From Azadirachta indica (taxonomy: Eukaryota; Streptophyta; Magnoliopsida; Sapindales; Meliaceae): DNA of 64,000 nucleotides. The stretch covers positions 3,910,741 through 3,974,740 of the forward strand of contig CM040441.1 in NCBI GenBank assembly GCA_022749755.1, in the 5' to 3' direction. The translations under genes were made by a program, and so were the position numbers. Shown piece after piece: positions 45,511 to 57,969 of the stretch. Position 1 is the stretch's first letter; each line of letters begins with the position of its first letter. The notes under the pieces are model-generated. The model worked only from the letters and a program-made list of their open reading frames with translations, did no database searches and was not told the origin of the DNA.

Positions 45511-45967
45511 CCCTTGGATAGTAACCATGTTTCGGAGACAAAGTGTTTTGATCAATTTTTAATCGAATACTCCACGCGCAATATGTATTAAGATTTTTGG
45601 GTGTCAGTATTCTGAGCTTAATTAGACCAAAGATTTCGATCCAAACTTGGTCATGTGACATAATGTGTGGATCATATGAATTAGAGTGCAAATCAAACTT
45701 TAATATCAGCCTCCGATTGAAAGTACAAATCAAAGAAACCTCTAGGAAGAGCCATGAGATTCCAGTCTATAGGTATCTCCATTTTTCTTGAAGCAAGGCT
45801 TTCAGCACCTCATCTTTCATTGGTTGCAATCCCTTTTTGAGTGATATTCGACCTACAAGATTAGTTCTGCTGTAAGATCCAAAATAGACGTCCTCGGGAA
45901 TAGAGACAGAAATCTTGTCACCACGAATGAAAGGTGGAGGAAGCTGGTATTGATCCAAATGAGACAT
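45500..45967 (-). mobile_element. DUF4283-type retroelement ORF fragment
   Basis: DUF4283 is the N-terminal domain of the gag-like/zinc-knuckle proteins of plant LINE-type retroelements. Read on the minus strand from Met at 45967 it shows Leu-Val-Gly-Arg, then Met-Lys-Asp-Glu-Val, then Leu-Gln-Glu-Lys-Trp-Arg. After a frameshift come Gly-Phe-Phe-Asp-Leu-Tyr-Phe and Asp-Ile-Lys-Val. After another come His-Asp-Gln-Val-Trp-Ile-Glu-Ile-Phe-Gly-Leu, Leu-Lys-Ile-Asp-Gln-Asn-Thr-Leu and Pro-Arg-Val-Ser-Val. These follow the order of the domain. At about 45510 the frame runs without a stop into the PME fragment, giving a 104-codon chimeric open frame (45419-45733). It is probably a transposed, truncated copy that landed in or recombined with a PME duplicate. 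Confidence 0.65.
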
Positions 45968-45969
45968 TA

Positions 45970-46885
45970 GTAAAGATATTCAACATCAAAGACTGAGGCA
46001 ATTTCGTAATTCATTTCAGAAAGAGAGGAATGCAGAACTTTCCATAAAAGCTTTCCTAAGTATCACATGGTTCCAATCATAAACAAGCTAAGCTACCTCA
46101 CTCTAAGGTTCTTCATTTAAAATCAGACACGTGTGCAATCTGAGGTTGCTAACTACGATAAGGATAATCATAGTTGTAAAAGAAAAGAGAAATATCTCCC
46201 CTCTTAAAGGAAAATAACTTGGCTTCCAATGCATTCTTGACATGTGTACGTACAAGCCCACCAATGACTCTGACACATGGACCGTCGATATTACCCTAGC
46301 TTTCAAGTACTATATAAGCCTCATATTTTTACCAGGGGGATTCTCTTTTTAGTCTCTCTTTCTCTAAATTTTTCCTTGTACAAAGAGTTCTCTTTCATCT
46401 TTTTCAAGTAAAGATTCTTTATTTGAGTAGAAAAATAAATGAGAGTCTAATTTGGTGATATAGTTTGCTTATAAACAATAATCATTCATCCTTATAGTAA
46501 AAAATGTGAGTGTTCTATAGATTCAATGTCAATCATGTGTATTATCTGCTTCGTCTTTATATATATATATATATATATATAGATAGATAGATAGATAGAT
46601 AGATATAATGTATTTCTCTTTATTATATTTTGAGATTTTGTTTAGCTCAAGAATTAATCATGAGTTTAATTATATCTTTATTACAAAAATCCCAATCCTA
46701 TTCTTTTTTATTATGTTAAGCATGTGTCTGGATATTTTGATCTTTTTAATTTTATGTATCATTCTCTGTTGTGTAATGATGAGTTTAGCACCTAATCAAG
46801 ACCTACACCATAGTTAAGTACTCAGCTTTTGATATAAATACCTTTCTAAACTTACCATAGTCAAGAAAGAACTTTATTTGTTATA
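45970..46885. other. Spacer with (TA)n(GATA)n microsatellite
   Basis: I see no supported gene. A compound microsatellite, (TA)n followed by (GATA)n, sits at about 46557-46605. The plus strand near 46308-46420 has a TACTATATAAGCC TATA-like word followed by a pyrimidine-rich leader-like stretch, but no convincing open frame follows. Confidence 0.5.
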
Positions 46886-47136
46886 GCATTCTTAAATCAC
46901 ATAAATTTTACTAGTTTGTGTTTGTCTCGATCTATTTAAGAAATTTTGCACAAACAGTAAATTTATATGGCCTTAGTCAATGATCTTTTTTAATTGGTGG
47001 TTAATTCTAAAGCTTAATTGATGGAAATTAAAATTGGGTACAATCGAACAATTATATAGAAAAATATCACTAAAGTAAATTTTATAACATCTTATGCATA
47101 TTTTTTACAATAACTTCTTGTGTATTACATGAAAAA

Positions 47137-48269
47137 CTAACCTATAAGACCAGAAATGAATGGAACTTCTAACTGTGGAAACCACTCACTACCGTGAATG
47201 AAGTTCTGTACGGTGAAATTTTGGACTTCATTGGAATTATATAAGATATGATAACCAGGCCACTTGACTCTACCCTCAACAAGTGCCCCTGGTCCTTGGT
47301 TAGCATATTCAGCGTAGTACAAAGTTGTTAACGCAAAGTTACTATCATTCCATTTAGACCAACCCTCAGGATCAATGAGATCGCCTAAATAAGATTGCAT
47401 GATAATTGTGCGAGAGTATTCTTTCCATGGTCTTCCAAGATAAGTCTTCACAGTTGATTTAAATGGTATTAAATCACTTGCTACATTTATTGTGCAGTTA
47501 TGAATCACAATTGCAGAATTCTTTTCTTCTGATTCTCTTCCATCTGCAATGATCACATTTCCTTGGCCGATACTTGGTTTTCTTACATAAACGAAAGTGT
47601 TTTGGAACACAACACTAGAATCACCAAAAATAAAGTCAATAGTGCCAAAAATATTGCACTCATAAAAGAATTGATTCTCACCATAAGCTAGGAACAATGT
47701 GTCCTGGTATCCTTCAATTAAACATCTATAACAAGCTATCTGATCTCCTGCAATTCTAAGGGCTACAGCTTGCCCTCCTTTTGGACCCGCTGAATTCACA
47801 ATGCTCAGATCCTTGGCTAAAAACCATGAGGTAGTTACGTCTAAGGATAACAATTAATAGTAATAATAGTTAATAATAAGCAATTGGATTTAGAAAAATC
47901 ATTAAATGATTGTTACTCAACTTCCTATAAGTTAAAAAACTTACCCATTGTAGCAGTATCTTGGGTATGGAAGCCTCCTTCGTAACTCTTATTATACGTT
48001 ATGATTGTCTTATTCATACCATCACCAAGAATTATAATATGTGATTTTCTAACAAACACATTCTCATAATATGTGCCTTCCTTCACATATATAACAAATG
48101 TGGTATTAGAATTTTTAGGAGCAATTTCTATGGCTGTTGCAATTGAAGTATAATTGCCCGAGCCATCAAGAGATACAGTAATATTTGGTTGTTGACAATT
48201 GGCAAAAAAACCAAGAAATATGAGTAGTGTAAAGAGGCAAAAACAAGCTTGGGAAGTGAAATTGGCCAT
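47137..48269 (-). CDS. Pectin methylesterase (pectinesterase), without pro-domain
   Basis: This secreted carbohydrate esterase family 8 enzyme removes methyl groups from wall homogalacturonan. Exons are 47945-48269 and 47137-47840, joined over a GTAAGT...CCTTAG intron to give 342 residues. It has a signal peptide (about 1-25, Cys/Leu/Phe-rich), then directly the catalytic beta-helix, with no N-terminal PMEI (pro) domain. Catalytic and substrate residues are present: Gln132 in Gly-Gly-Gln-Ala, Gln154 and Asp155 in Tyr-Gln-Asp-Thr-Leu, Asp177 in Gly-Thr-Ile-Asp-Phe-Ile-Phe-Gly, and Arg245 and Trp247 in Leu-Gly-Arg-Pro-Trp. The start at 48269 is chosen because the upstream in-frame ATG at 48350 lies only 8 bases from the TATA box and so before the likely transcription start. 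It converges with the PMEI-like gene. It is the only intact member of a local family that includes two pseudogenes and several gene-free upstream repeats. Confidence 0.92.
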
Positions 48270-48357
48270 CGCAAGAAGAGAGAGGGAAAATTGTTTAAGG
48301 AATAACATGTAGCAAATAATTAAATTACTTGAGAGGGATGCATGGAACATTGGAGGG

Positions 48358-48365
48358 TATTTATA
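48358..48365 (-). promoter_or_regulatory. TATA box of the PME gene
   Basis: The minus strand reads TTATAAATACCC, a canonical plant TATA box, about 90 bases upstream of the ATG at 48269. Expected transcription start is near 48325-48333, leaving a leader of about 60 bases. The same box context recurs at about 53589-53596 in the array, and in a changed form near 50100-50108, without a gene behind it. Confidence 0.65.
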
Positions 48366-50105
48366 ATGAAATCAAATATAATTCAGTAACTTTCTGGTTA
48401 AGCAATAGACATTATTATCAACATATATAAATTAGTATTTTTAATTTAATGGGTATGTTATATAATTCATTTTTATATATATGAAATTAGAAACCATAAT
48501 GGTATTACCAACATAAAATGTCAATTTCACACTTAAAATATGTATGAATTGATTTCACGATCTCTTTTTCCACATGCATGCAACATTATTGGCACTTACA
48601 ACAAATTAGAATATTAAATATGATTAAAAGAATTAACTAATTCGTTTTTTAAATTAATGTATGATTTTTTTTAATTCTTTCAAAACAATTAATTAATTTG
48701 GTAACCTTTGATTTTCAAATGCACTATTATTGATTGTGAGACATTAGAAAATATTAATTTGACTGGTCAAATATATATTCTCATTTTAGTTCACAGACAT
48801 GCGTACACACCTAATATTCTGTTTGTCTTACCAAATTTTTATTGTACAGCTTTCAATGCCACTCAATCAAAAAAATAATATATTATTAATCTGTTTATCC
48901 GACCAAATTTAATTTCACTAGGATATATATCAAAGTAAGTTGTGAAAATTAAGAAATAAAATTATAAGTCTTCTTCATCCTCAGTTTTGACTTGTAAATA
49001 CCGATCCAGAGGATAGGGCTTATAATATTTAATTAATTATTTATAATTCTTTAGCACATATAAAATATAAAGAATAAAAAGATTTATTTTTCGATTACTA
49101 TGACATAAAATGCAAAGCATAAGAGAGAGGTAAGAAAATTTTCCATTAATTGAATAAAATATGCTATATGTTTTAAATTTTCTATTTTATGATAGTTATC
49201 TCAACTATAATTTTATAATATAATAATTCATCACACACATTTACGGTATTGTGCAGCTATTCTAGCTAAAGTTAAAATTTTATTCAATATATATAATATT
49301 TGTCTGTGATGAATTATTATATTATATTAATTATTTCCAAATTATGACTAGTCATTTATTAATTGTTGCATTAATTTGGCAAGAATTTTACGAAATTATT
49401 GAAAATATTCAACAAAATCTTCCTATGATTAACTGACGGTTTCTTGTGATAAGAAATTAGAATTATAATATATTACAATCAACCAAATATTTTATAAAAA
49501 CTACATCCCATAATTGTATGGTTTTGAATTATTATCTTTTTAGTTTTTAACTATCTTCTATAAATAGAAGCACTATATATATATATATATATATATATTA
49601 ATTATTAAGCAAAATAGAAGTTTTCTTCAACACTATAAATTCTTCAGAATCCACGTATTAGGGAAAATAATAGGTAAGGCTGGAAAGAACTTTTAACATC
49701 CAATAATTAGAATTAAACATTATGGTTTCTAATTTCATATGAAAACCACTGATGACATTTAATTAGCAAAATTAATTAATATATTTTTAATATTGATAAC
49801 ATCTGTATATATTTCTAATTCTAAACAAACATATCTATTTTGATTAATTATAATGGTTAATTTGCTTTAACTCTATACTTATTTTATGTTCAATTAATAA
49901 CTGAACATATGTTTGGGATTGCAAAGATCAATTTATAATTATTATTATAATATTCATTTTAGTTTATAAATTCAAGAACTTATTATCTTATTATATATGT
50001 GTGTGTGAGAAAATTAAAAAAATAAATGAGAAAAATAGTAAAAGATTACTGATTTTTTTTCCAGCTTGTCCATTTTTTACATTGTGTTAGAAAATTGGAG
50101 GGTAT
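48360..50105. repeat. PME upstream repeat array, unit U3 (next to the intact gene)
   Basis: This is the proximal unit, starting at the PME TATA box. Landmarks are ATATAATTCAGTAACTTTCT (48376), ATAAATTAGTATT (48427), CGATCTCTTTTTCCACATGC (48559), a Copy-U1-like block (49060-49900) and, at the distal end, GAGAAAATTAAAAAAATAAA (50008), which is also the 3' flank of the PMEI gene. The unit therefore looks like one promoter plus the 3' flank of a lost neighbouring gene. Confidence 0.75.
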
Positions 50106-51978
50106 TATAAGGAAATCATATATAATTCAATAACTTTCTCGTTAATCAATTGACATTATTATCTTCATATATAAATTAGTATTCTTAATTTACAAGTCAT
50201 TGTCAATTAGAAACCACAACTGTATTACAAACAAAAATTGTCAATTCACACTTATATAAAATATATATGCAAATGCAGTACTTAAATATGTATGAATTAA
50301 TTGCACGATCTCTTTTTCCACATGCATTCAACATTATTGGCACTTGTAACAAATTAGAATATTAAAATAAGATTAAAAGAACTTAAAGAAAATTATATTG
50401 TATGCTTTTGTCTTTTAATTCTTTCAAAACAATTAATTAATTTGGCAACATTTTAACTTTCAAATGCACCAGTATTGGTCATGAGATATTAGAAAATCAT
50501 TTTGATAGTCATATATATCTATATCTATATATATATCTATATATATATATATATATTCTCAAACGCATTACCATTGTATGCTTTTGAATAGCAAATTAAA
50601 TTGTATGCTTTTTTTGTAGTTCTTTCAAAACAATTAATTAATTGGCAGCCGTTTGATTTTCAAATGCACTATCATTTTGATGATAAATAAAAGTATATTA
50701 AACGTTTACTTCTTATAAATGAAAAAGTCAGATATTATATATGTTTTATGGATTTGATTCTCAAATATTAATGCACTATCATTAATTCACCCATTGTACA
50801 GCTCTCAATGCCATTCAAACAAAAACAAAATAATAAAATCCTTAATCTGCTTGTCTTACCAAGTAAGGTGTGAAAATGAAGAAAAAAAAATTCAATCTGT
50901 CTTATTCTTGCCCAATTCTGAGCTGTAAATACAAATATGTAGAAATTTACATGCTTTCTTTCGTTGTCAAGAGTCATTTGGTACGAGAATAGGACTTATA
51001 ATATCCAACTACAATATTAATTAATTTAAAATTTTTTTTACCATATATAAAAGATAAAGAAAAAAAAGATGTAGTGTTTTTCGATTATGACAGCAAAATT
51101 TCCATTAATTCTTATCTCTCCGGGAAACCATTTTCATTAGTAGATCAAAATGTTGTGTGATATGCGAAAAACATAGGTAGGACGAGAATAGTAGAAATTA
51201 AATAAAAAATATGCTATATTTTTTAAATTTAGCACATTTAAAAAATATACTATATTTTAAATTTTCTCCGTTGTTATAGTTATTTCAACCTTAGAATTGA
51301 TTAATTTTAAAATAAATGTATGTTAGATAAGAATTTATTGAATAGATATATATATATATATGATATGGTATAGCTATCCTATTTAAAATTTTATTCAATA
51401 GTATCTACCATATAGGCATATGTGATGAATTCTTGTATTACATTAATTATTTCACCAACTATGTCAAGTTATTTATTAATTGTTGCATTAATTTGACAAG
51501 AATTTTTATGAAGTTATTGCAGATATTCAACAAAATGTTCCCGTAATCCACCGATAGTTTCACATGATAGGAATTATAATTTGTTATAATTATTGAAATA
51601 TTTTATAAAATTATATTCCGCAATCATATGATTTTGAATTGTTATCTTTTTAGTTCTTAATTATACTCTATAAATTTCTTCACATTTTATGTATTAGGGA
51701 AAATGATAGGCAAGTAACACGGAATAGGACTTTTACCATCCCATAATTAAAATTAAACAATATGGTTTTTAATTTCAAGTGACCAAATCAATTAATATAT
51801 ATTTTCAATATTGATAGCATCTATATTTGTAATTCTAAACGAACTTACAAATTCAAATTAGTTAATTTCCTTTAACTCCATACTTATCATATTCCCAATT
51901 AATGACTCAACATATGCTCGAGATTGCAAAAATTATTATTTTATACTAATGCAACTTCTCCAATTAATAATATGAAAA
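50105..51978. repeat. PME upstream repeat array, unit U4
   Basis: The landmarks follow the same order as U3: TATAATTCAATAACTTTCTC (50120), ATAAATTAGTATTCTTAATT (50170), CGATCTCTTTTTCCACATGC (50309), AAGATAAAGA (51050), CATTAATTCTTATCTCTCC (51104) and TTGTTGCATTAATTTGACAA (51479). A (TA)n-rich run lies at about 50510-50555. A second copy of the CAATTAATTAATTGGCA segment at about 50630 shows an internal duplication. No PME coding DNA remains. Confidence 0.7.
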
Positions 51979-53595
51979 CAATAAATTAGTATTCTTAATT
52001 TAATGGGTACGTTATATAAGTCATTTTCATATGTATGAAATTAGAAACGGTATTGCCAACATAAATTGTCAATTTCACACTTAAAATATGTACGAATTGA
52101 TTGCATGATCTCTTTTACATTATTGGCACTTGTAACAAATTAGGAATATTAAAATAAGACTAAAAGACCTTAAAGCAAATTAAATTGTATGCTTTTGTTT
52201 TTTAATTCTTTCAAAAACAATTAATTTGGCAACCTTTTGATTTTCAAATGCACCATTATTGATATATATATATATATATATATTATCATTTTAGTTCACA
52301 AAACATTCATCTATGCGCATCATTAGAATATATATCCAAGTAAGATGTGAAAATGAAGAAATAAAATTATATCTGTCTTATTCATACTCAGTTTTGGCAT
52401 GTAAATACCAATCAAGAGGATAGGACTTACAACATCCAATTACAATAGATTAATTAATTTGCAATTTTTGTAAAATATATAAAATATAAAGAATAAAAAG
52501 ATATAGTATTTTTCGATCATTATGACAAAAAATGAAAAATATAAGAGAGGGGTGAGCAAATTTTCCATTAATTCTTACCTATATAGCAAGGGAATACTAA
52601 AAAAAATTGAATAAAAATAGGTATATATTTTAAATTTTCTATTTTATTATTATCTCAACAATAATTGATTAATTTTACAATTAATGTATGCTACAGGAAT
52701 TTATTGAACAGACATATATCTATATATATAAATATACGGTATGGTACAGCTACCTAAAATTTTATTCAATAGTATTTACCACATATATAGACTTATGTGA
52801 TAAATTTTTGTATTATATTAATTATTTTTTCAAATACAAGTAATTTATTAATTGTTGCATTAATTGGGCAAGAATTTTACGAAGTTATTAAAGATATTTA
52901 ACAAAATATTCTTATATGTGATTCACTGATAGTTTCACATGATAGGAAATTGGAATTATAATTCAGCATAATTAATCAAATATTTTATGAAAATTAAATC
53001 CCGCAATTATGTTGTTTTGAATTATTATCTTTTTAGTTCTCAACTGTCCTCTATGACTATAAATGGACGCACTATAATATATACATTGTAATTATTAAGA
53101 AAATACAAATTCTTTTTAATTCTATAAGCTTCTTCATAATTCATGTATTAAGGAAAATGTTAGAGATGTAACCCTGAAAAGGACTTTTATCATCCAATCA
53201 TCATAATTAAATATTATAGTTTCTAATTTCAAACGAAAGCGATTGATAACATTCAATTAACAAAATTAATTAATTTTTTTTTCAATATTTATAGTATCAA
53301 TATCTGAAATCCTAAACAAACTTACATATTTTGATTAATTATCATTGTTAATTTGCTTTATCCCATACTTATTTCACGTCCAATTAATGACTCAGCATAT
53401 GTTTGAGATGGCGAAAATTAAATTATAATTATTGTTATAATATTTATTTTAGTTCATAAATTCTAAAAACTTCTTATTATAAATATATATATGTCTGAGA
53501 AAATTGAAAATAATAATGAGAAAAATAGTAAAAGATTAATGATGTTTTTTCTAGCTTGTTCATTTTTACACTGTTATAGAACATTGAAGGGTATT
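51978..53595. repeat. PME upstream repeat array, unit U5
   Basis: The unit starts directly at the ATAAATTAGTATTCTTAATT landmark, so the TATA-box-proximal 60 bases are missing. It then follows U3 and U4 (52100-53480) and ends with GAGAAAATTGAAAATAATAA (53495), the equivalent of the PMEI 3' flank. A (TA)n run lies at about 52262-52282. Confidence 0.7.
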
Positions 53596-54245
53596 TATAA
53601 TGAAATCAAATATAATTCAGCAACTTTCTGGTTAATCAATAGACATTATTATCTACGTATATAAATTAGTATTCTTGATTTAATGGATATGTTAAGTCAT
53701 TCTCATATTTATAAAATTAGAAACCATAATGCTATTACAAACAGAAATTGTCAATTCACACCTAAAATATATATACAGATACAGTACTTGAATTAGTATG
53801 TATGAATTAATTGCACGATCTCTTTTTCCACACGCATGCAACATTATTGGCACTTGTAACAAATTAGGAATATTAAAATAAGACTAAATGAATTAATTAA
53901 TATGTTTTCTAAATTAATGTATGCTTCTGTTTTTTAATTCTTTCAAAACAATTAATTAATTTAGCAACCTTTTGATTTTCAAATGCACTATTATTGACAG
54001 CGATATATTAGAGAATCATTTTGAATATATATATATATGTATATGTATGTATGCATGCATGTGTGTGTGTTTGTATTCTCATTTTAGTTATGTTATATTA
54101 ATGCAACTTCTCCAATTAATATATGATGGATTTCTCTATTAATTAATTGTTCATTAGCATAGCAAATAATTTACTGTTGCATTGATGTGTATGTAATGTG
54201 AACAAAAAATGCCCAGCGTTATGTGCCAAGAAACTTTTCCGAGTC
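53595..54245. repeat. PME upstream repeat array, unit U6 (truncated)
   Basis: The unit starts with AAATATAATTCAGCAACTTT (53607) and runs through CGATCTCTTTTTCCACACGC (53817). It then jumps at about 54080 to the distal part of the repeat (TTAATGCAACTTCTCCAATT and GTGCCAAGAAACTTTTCC), skipping the middle seen in U1-U5. An internal deletion near a TA/TG microsatellite (54025-54072) explains this. Confidence 0.65.
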
Positions 54246-54249
54246 TAGA

Positions 54250-54770
54250 TAAAAAATGTATTGTATACTCTATGGATAGTAAGGAATTAATCATGATTAA
54301 TTAACCCTATTCAAATATTGAAATTTCTCACCTTATCCCTTATTTATATTTTTTATTATAACTCTATTTTAAATAATCTAATATGATTGATTGCTTAAAT
54401 TAACTAATTATTTTTTAAAATTAATCTATATAATATTATCTGAAAATTAAAATTGATATAAATTATATAAAATTAAAATTGAAAAAAAAATAAATTAATA
54501 ATTATTATTGTAATATTCATTTTAGTTTATAAATTCAAGAACTTCTTATTATAAATTTATTTAAAAACTAATTTTGTTATGATTAGCGTATCTCTATTAT
54601 GTTTATGAATTCGACTTGATTTCAATATAAATGTATTTATTATGATTTTTGTCATCATTCTTATTACATAATTTTTTATATTCTTTATTCTATATATTAA
54701 TTTATATTTTAATTTCTACCACGTACTTATTACAAGGATCGTTTCTTAGATTAAAACTCATGTGAACCAT
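54250..54770. other. AT-rich spacer
   Basis: No gene or clear element was seen. Confidence 0.4.
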
Positions 54771-54772
54771 TT

Positions 54773-55016
54773 GGGCTTTGATACCATAAGGAGGATTAGA
54801 GGACTTAGGTTTTGGTGTTGTGAGCTTAAATTTCATTCATAAAATTGCTGTACATATATACAACCATATACAAATATAAAAGGATAAATAATTAAATATT
54901 TACCTAAAGACTAAGAATTGTACAGCTAGTACATTACATAAACAGTACGACAGAATAAGGAAGGAAGAATTGATTGTGCGTCAAGGAGATTCTGTCCTAA
55001 TATAATTAATTATGCA
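54773..55016 (-). mobile_element. Copia-like LTR with primer-binding site
   Basis: On the minus strand TGGTATCAAAGCCC (54786-54773) matches the initiator-methionine tRNA primer-binding site of plant Copia elements (consensus TGGTATCAGAGC) with one difference. Immediately upstream of it on that strand is about 230 bases of LTR-like DNA (55016-54787) with a TATATTTG/TATA-like core, as in short Copia LTRs. No gag-pol follows within the window below 54770, so this is a solo or truncated copy or a TRIM-like element. The second LTR was not found. Confidence 0.55.
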
Positions 55017-57960
55017 TAGAGAAAAAATGTTTAGAAACAATAACATATTTAGAGGAATTGTAAAATTTAGAGGATTTACATCTTCATGATTAATTATATG
55101 AAAGCTATTAAACCATTTCATAGAGAATTCCTTTTTAATTTTTTTCATTCTTTGAATAGTTATAATTAATTCAATTTTCTTTGGTTATTGATTAAACTAT
55201 TCAATTGCAAAATTTTATGCTTGATTAAGTTTAAGGAACGTGTTAGAATTATATGTAGGTGATTTTTTATTACTTGGAATATTTAAAATATTTTGTTTGG
55301 GATTCCTATGTATTTTACAATTCAAATTTTATGATAAATGTTTTAATAGTTCTTCGGAAATGAAAGTTACACCTAAGAACTTAATTGACTAATAATAAAT
55401 AAATTTTTTTTTTTTTTCTTTTTCGATTGATGATACTAAATGCTTTTGTTTTTATTGCAGTGAATATAAGGCGATAAAAATGATGGGCAAATTTAATATT
55501 TCATGAAGGAAATCTTCTATTAATAAATAGTTTTGAGAAACTGTGGTGCAACTATGATTTTGTTAATTAGTAAATTTAACCTTACTAGTTAGAAATTTGA
55601 ATTGGATTATAATTTTGATTTTCAACTTTGTTGTGTTAATTTCTCTCACAGGATTTATTCAAGGAGGAGACAATGGGATAAAGTAGTTTCTATAGATGTA
55701 TTGATTCTAAAATTATAATCTAACAATTGTACTGTGTTAAAAACTATATTCTAACAATTGTTTATTGAAAATATTATTGTACAAACTGTGTTTTACTGTT
55801 ATTGATTGAATATAATTCTCTTGTAATTAATAGTTTTCTTAATCTTATAATTTGAAAAAGGTTCAAGCAGATTCGATAGATGTTGCAGGGGTTAATATTA
55901 GAACTTAGAGACAAAAAGCCTCGGAACAATACATGATTATTTTACATAATAATAGGCCTAATCTTTTTATATAATCATGTAAACAATACATGATATATTT
56001 CATTCAAAAACTTGTAATATTTTTCTTTCAATGATACATGATTATTTAATTCAACAATTCTAATGCATTTATTTTGATAATACATGCAATATTTTTTTAA
56101 GAATACGTGATACATGCATATTAAGTATGCCAAACAATAAAATCTATCACAACACATGTTAATTTTCACTATCAACAAAATCTATCTTCTCTTACACTGT
56201 GATAGTAAAAACCTAATCTTCTTACTTGAACTTTTTTCAAATTCAATTATAAAAAGAAAAATTTTTTTTTGGTCATTCACATAAAGATATATGAAACTCA
56301 AACATTAAAATATTGGAAGAAAATAAAAATAATACAAATTTAATGTTAATAAATTTCAACCTTCAGTTAACTTATAAGTTGAAGTTGATTTAGTTTCCTA
56401 TAATTGATATTAAGTTTATATAAAGTACTTAGATGGCAACGCTATTATAAAATTGAGATGTATATTTCTCATCTTACTAATTTATAAGAGCAACATCCTA
56501 AAGATATTGATGTTAGAAATTAAACTTAATTAACTTTATTTAAATCTCTTTATTAATCCAAAAGAAATTTAGAAGTAGTTAAAAGTTATCTCAATTATGA
56601 AAAATAGTGTTTATTTGGAGAAAACATGAAAAAAAAAAAGAGAAATTATTAAAAAAAAATAAAAGTTAATAAATAAAACAATAAGAATGATATTTGAATT
56701 TTTGGAAAAAAAAAAAAAAAAGTAAAATTTTATTTTGTTTATCTCACAACCTCGATTGATTGATTGAATTATGAATAAGTATTCTATCTATCGTTCATGT
56801 GACTCTGTTTATCCTATATTATACTAAATCGTGAGTACAGCTCATTACATCTAAGTTAGGTTTGGGTTAAGTTTGCTTAACCTGAATAATCCATTATGTG
56901 TTTTCCTGTTGGTTAAATTTTATTTGAAATTTTAAATTCCTATAACAAGCATAAATTATGTTAACTTTATTTAATATATCTTTAAGTAAATAATTTTTAT
57001 ACTTTTTACGTTAGATCATCTTAAATTACCCTTAAATTCTTACATCAAATACTCTTAAATTTTGAGGAAAAAAATAATATATATTCTCTTGACTTAATTT
57101 GCGTTTGTTTTCCTTATAAAGATATTATTTTTTTAGTACCCCAAACTTCAAACAAATAGCATAATAAGATATAATTGTCTCATAATTAACAATTTACTAC
57201 CCATTATTTTTAACATAGTATATTGGGGACTAAAATATTAAAATTAAAAGATTTATTTTATTTTATTATTTAAAAAAATTTTACAAAACAAAAATATAAT
57301 TATTTAAATTAAAATGCTAACAAAAAGTTGGAACAAACTGAAATACTAAAATGTTCTTCACCCTCTTTTTTATTTTACTTTATCAATAATAATTTAGTAT
57401 GTAACAACTATAAGAATTTTTAAATAAAATATGTATGATATTTTATTTAAGATATATTTAAAAATTATATTTTTGTATTTTATTTTTTTAAAAAATTTAT
57501 CAAGCATATAATTTATAAGCTTTTATATTCTTTTATTTCAAGTGATGCATAAATTAGGGATATTATCAAATTAAGTAAAACTTTGGTCACTTCTTTCAAT
57601 TAAGTTATATCTAAAGTATTTGATTACACATCATAATTCACATCCAAAACTTTAATCCCAACATAATGAACAAATAAAATATATTATTGAGAAATGCGAT
57701 TTTTTTTAAGAAAATTTTGCAATTTTTTTAAAATGTGATATTTTTATTAGTAATTTTCTTTTGGTTTATATTTATCTTATTTCAAGTAAATATAGTATAA
57801 AAGAGAATATGGTACTAATCTTAGAAAAATAGGATATATATCTTATTCTATATACAAGACTTAGAAAAAATATTTTGCGGTAAGAAAGAAGAGATAAGAG
57901 AGAATATTACATGAACACACAAGGTGGGCGATTTAACTATTTTAGGATTGTTTCACTTTT
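55017..57960. other. AT-rich spacer containing a split dispersed repeat
   Basis: There is no supported gene. The ends (55036-55070 and 56935-57220) resemble 39900-40260 in the same order, so the DNA between them may be an insertion. The region at 55915-56130 repeats short ATACATGAT words but has no clear unit. Confidence 0.45.
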
Positions 57961-57969
57961 GTGTATATA

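Noticed and set aside
46306..46440. Possible plus-strand promoter (TACTATATAAGCC) and leader
   Set aside because: No convincing coding region follows before the microsatellite at 46557.
48270..48350. Upstream in-frame ATG of the PME gene at 48350
   Set aside because: It lies 8 bases from the TATA box, before the likely transcription start, and would bury the signal peptide behind 27 extra residues.
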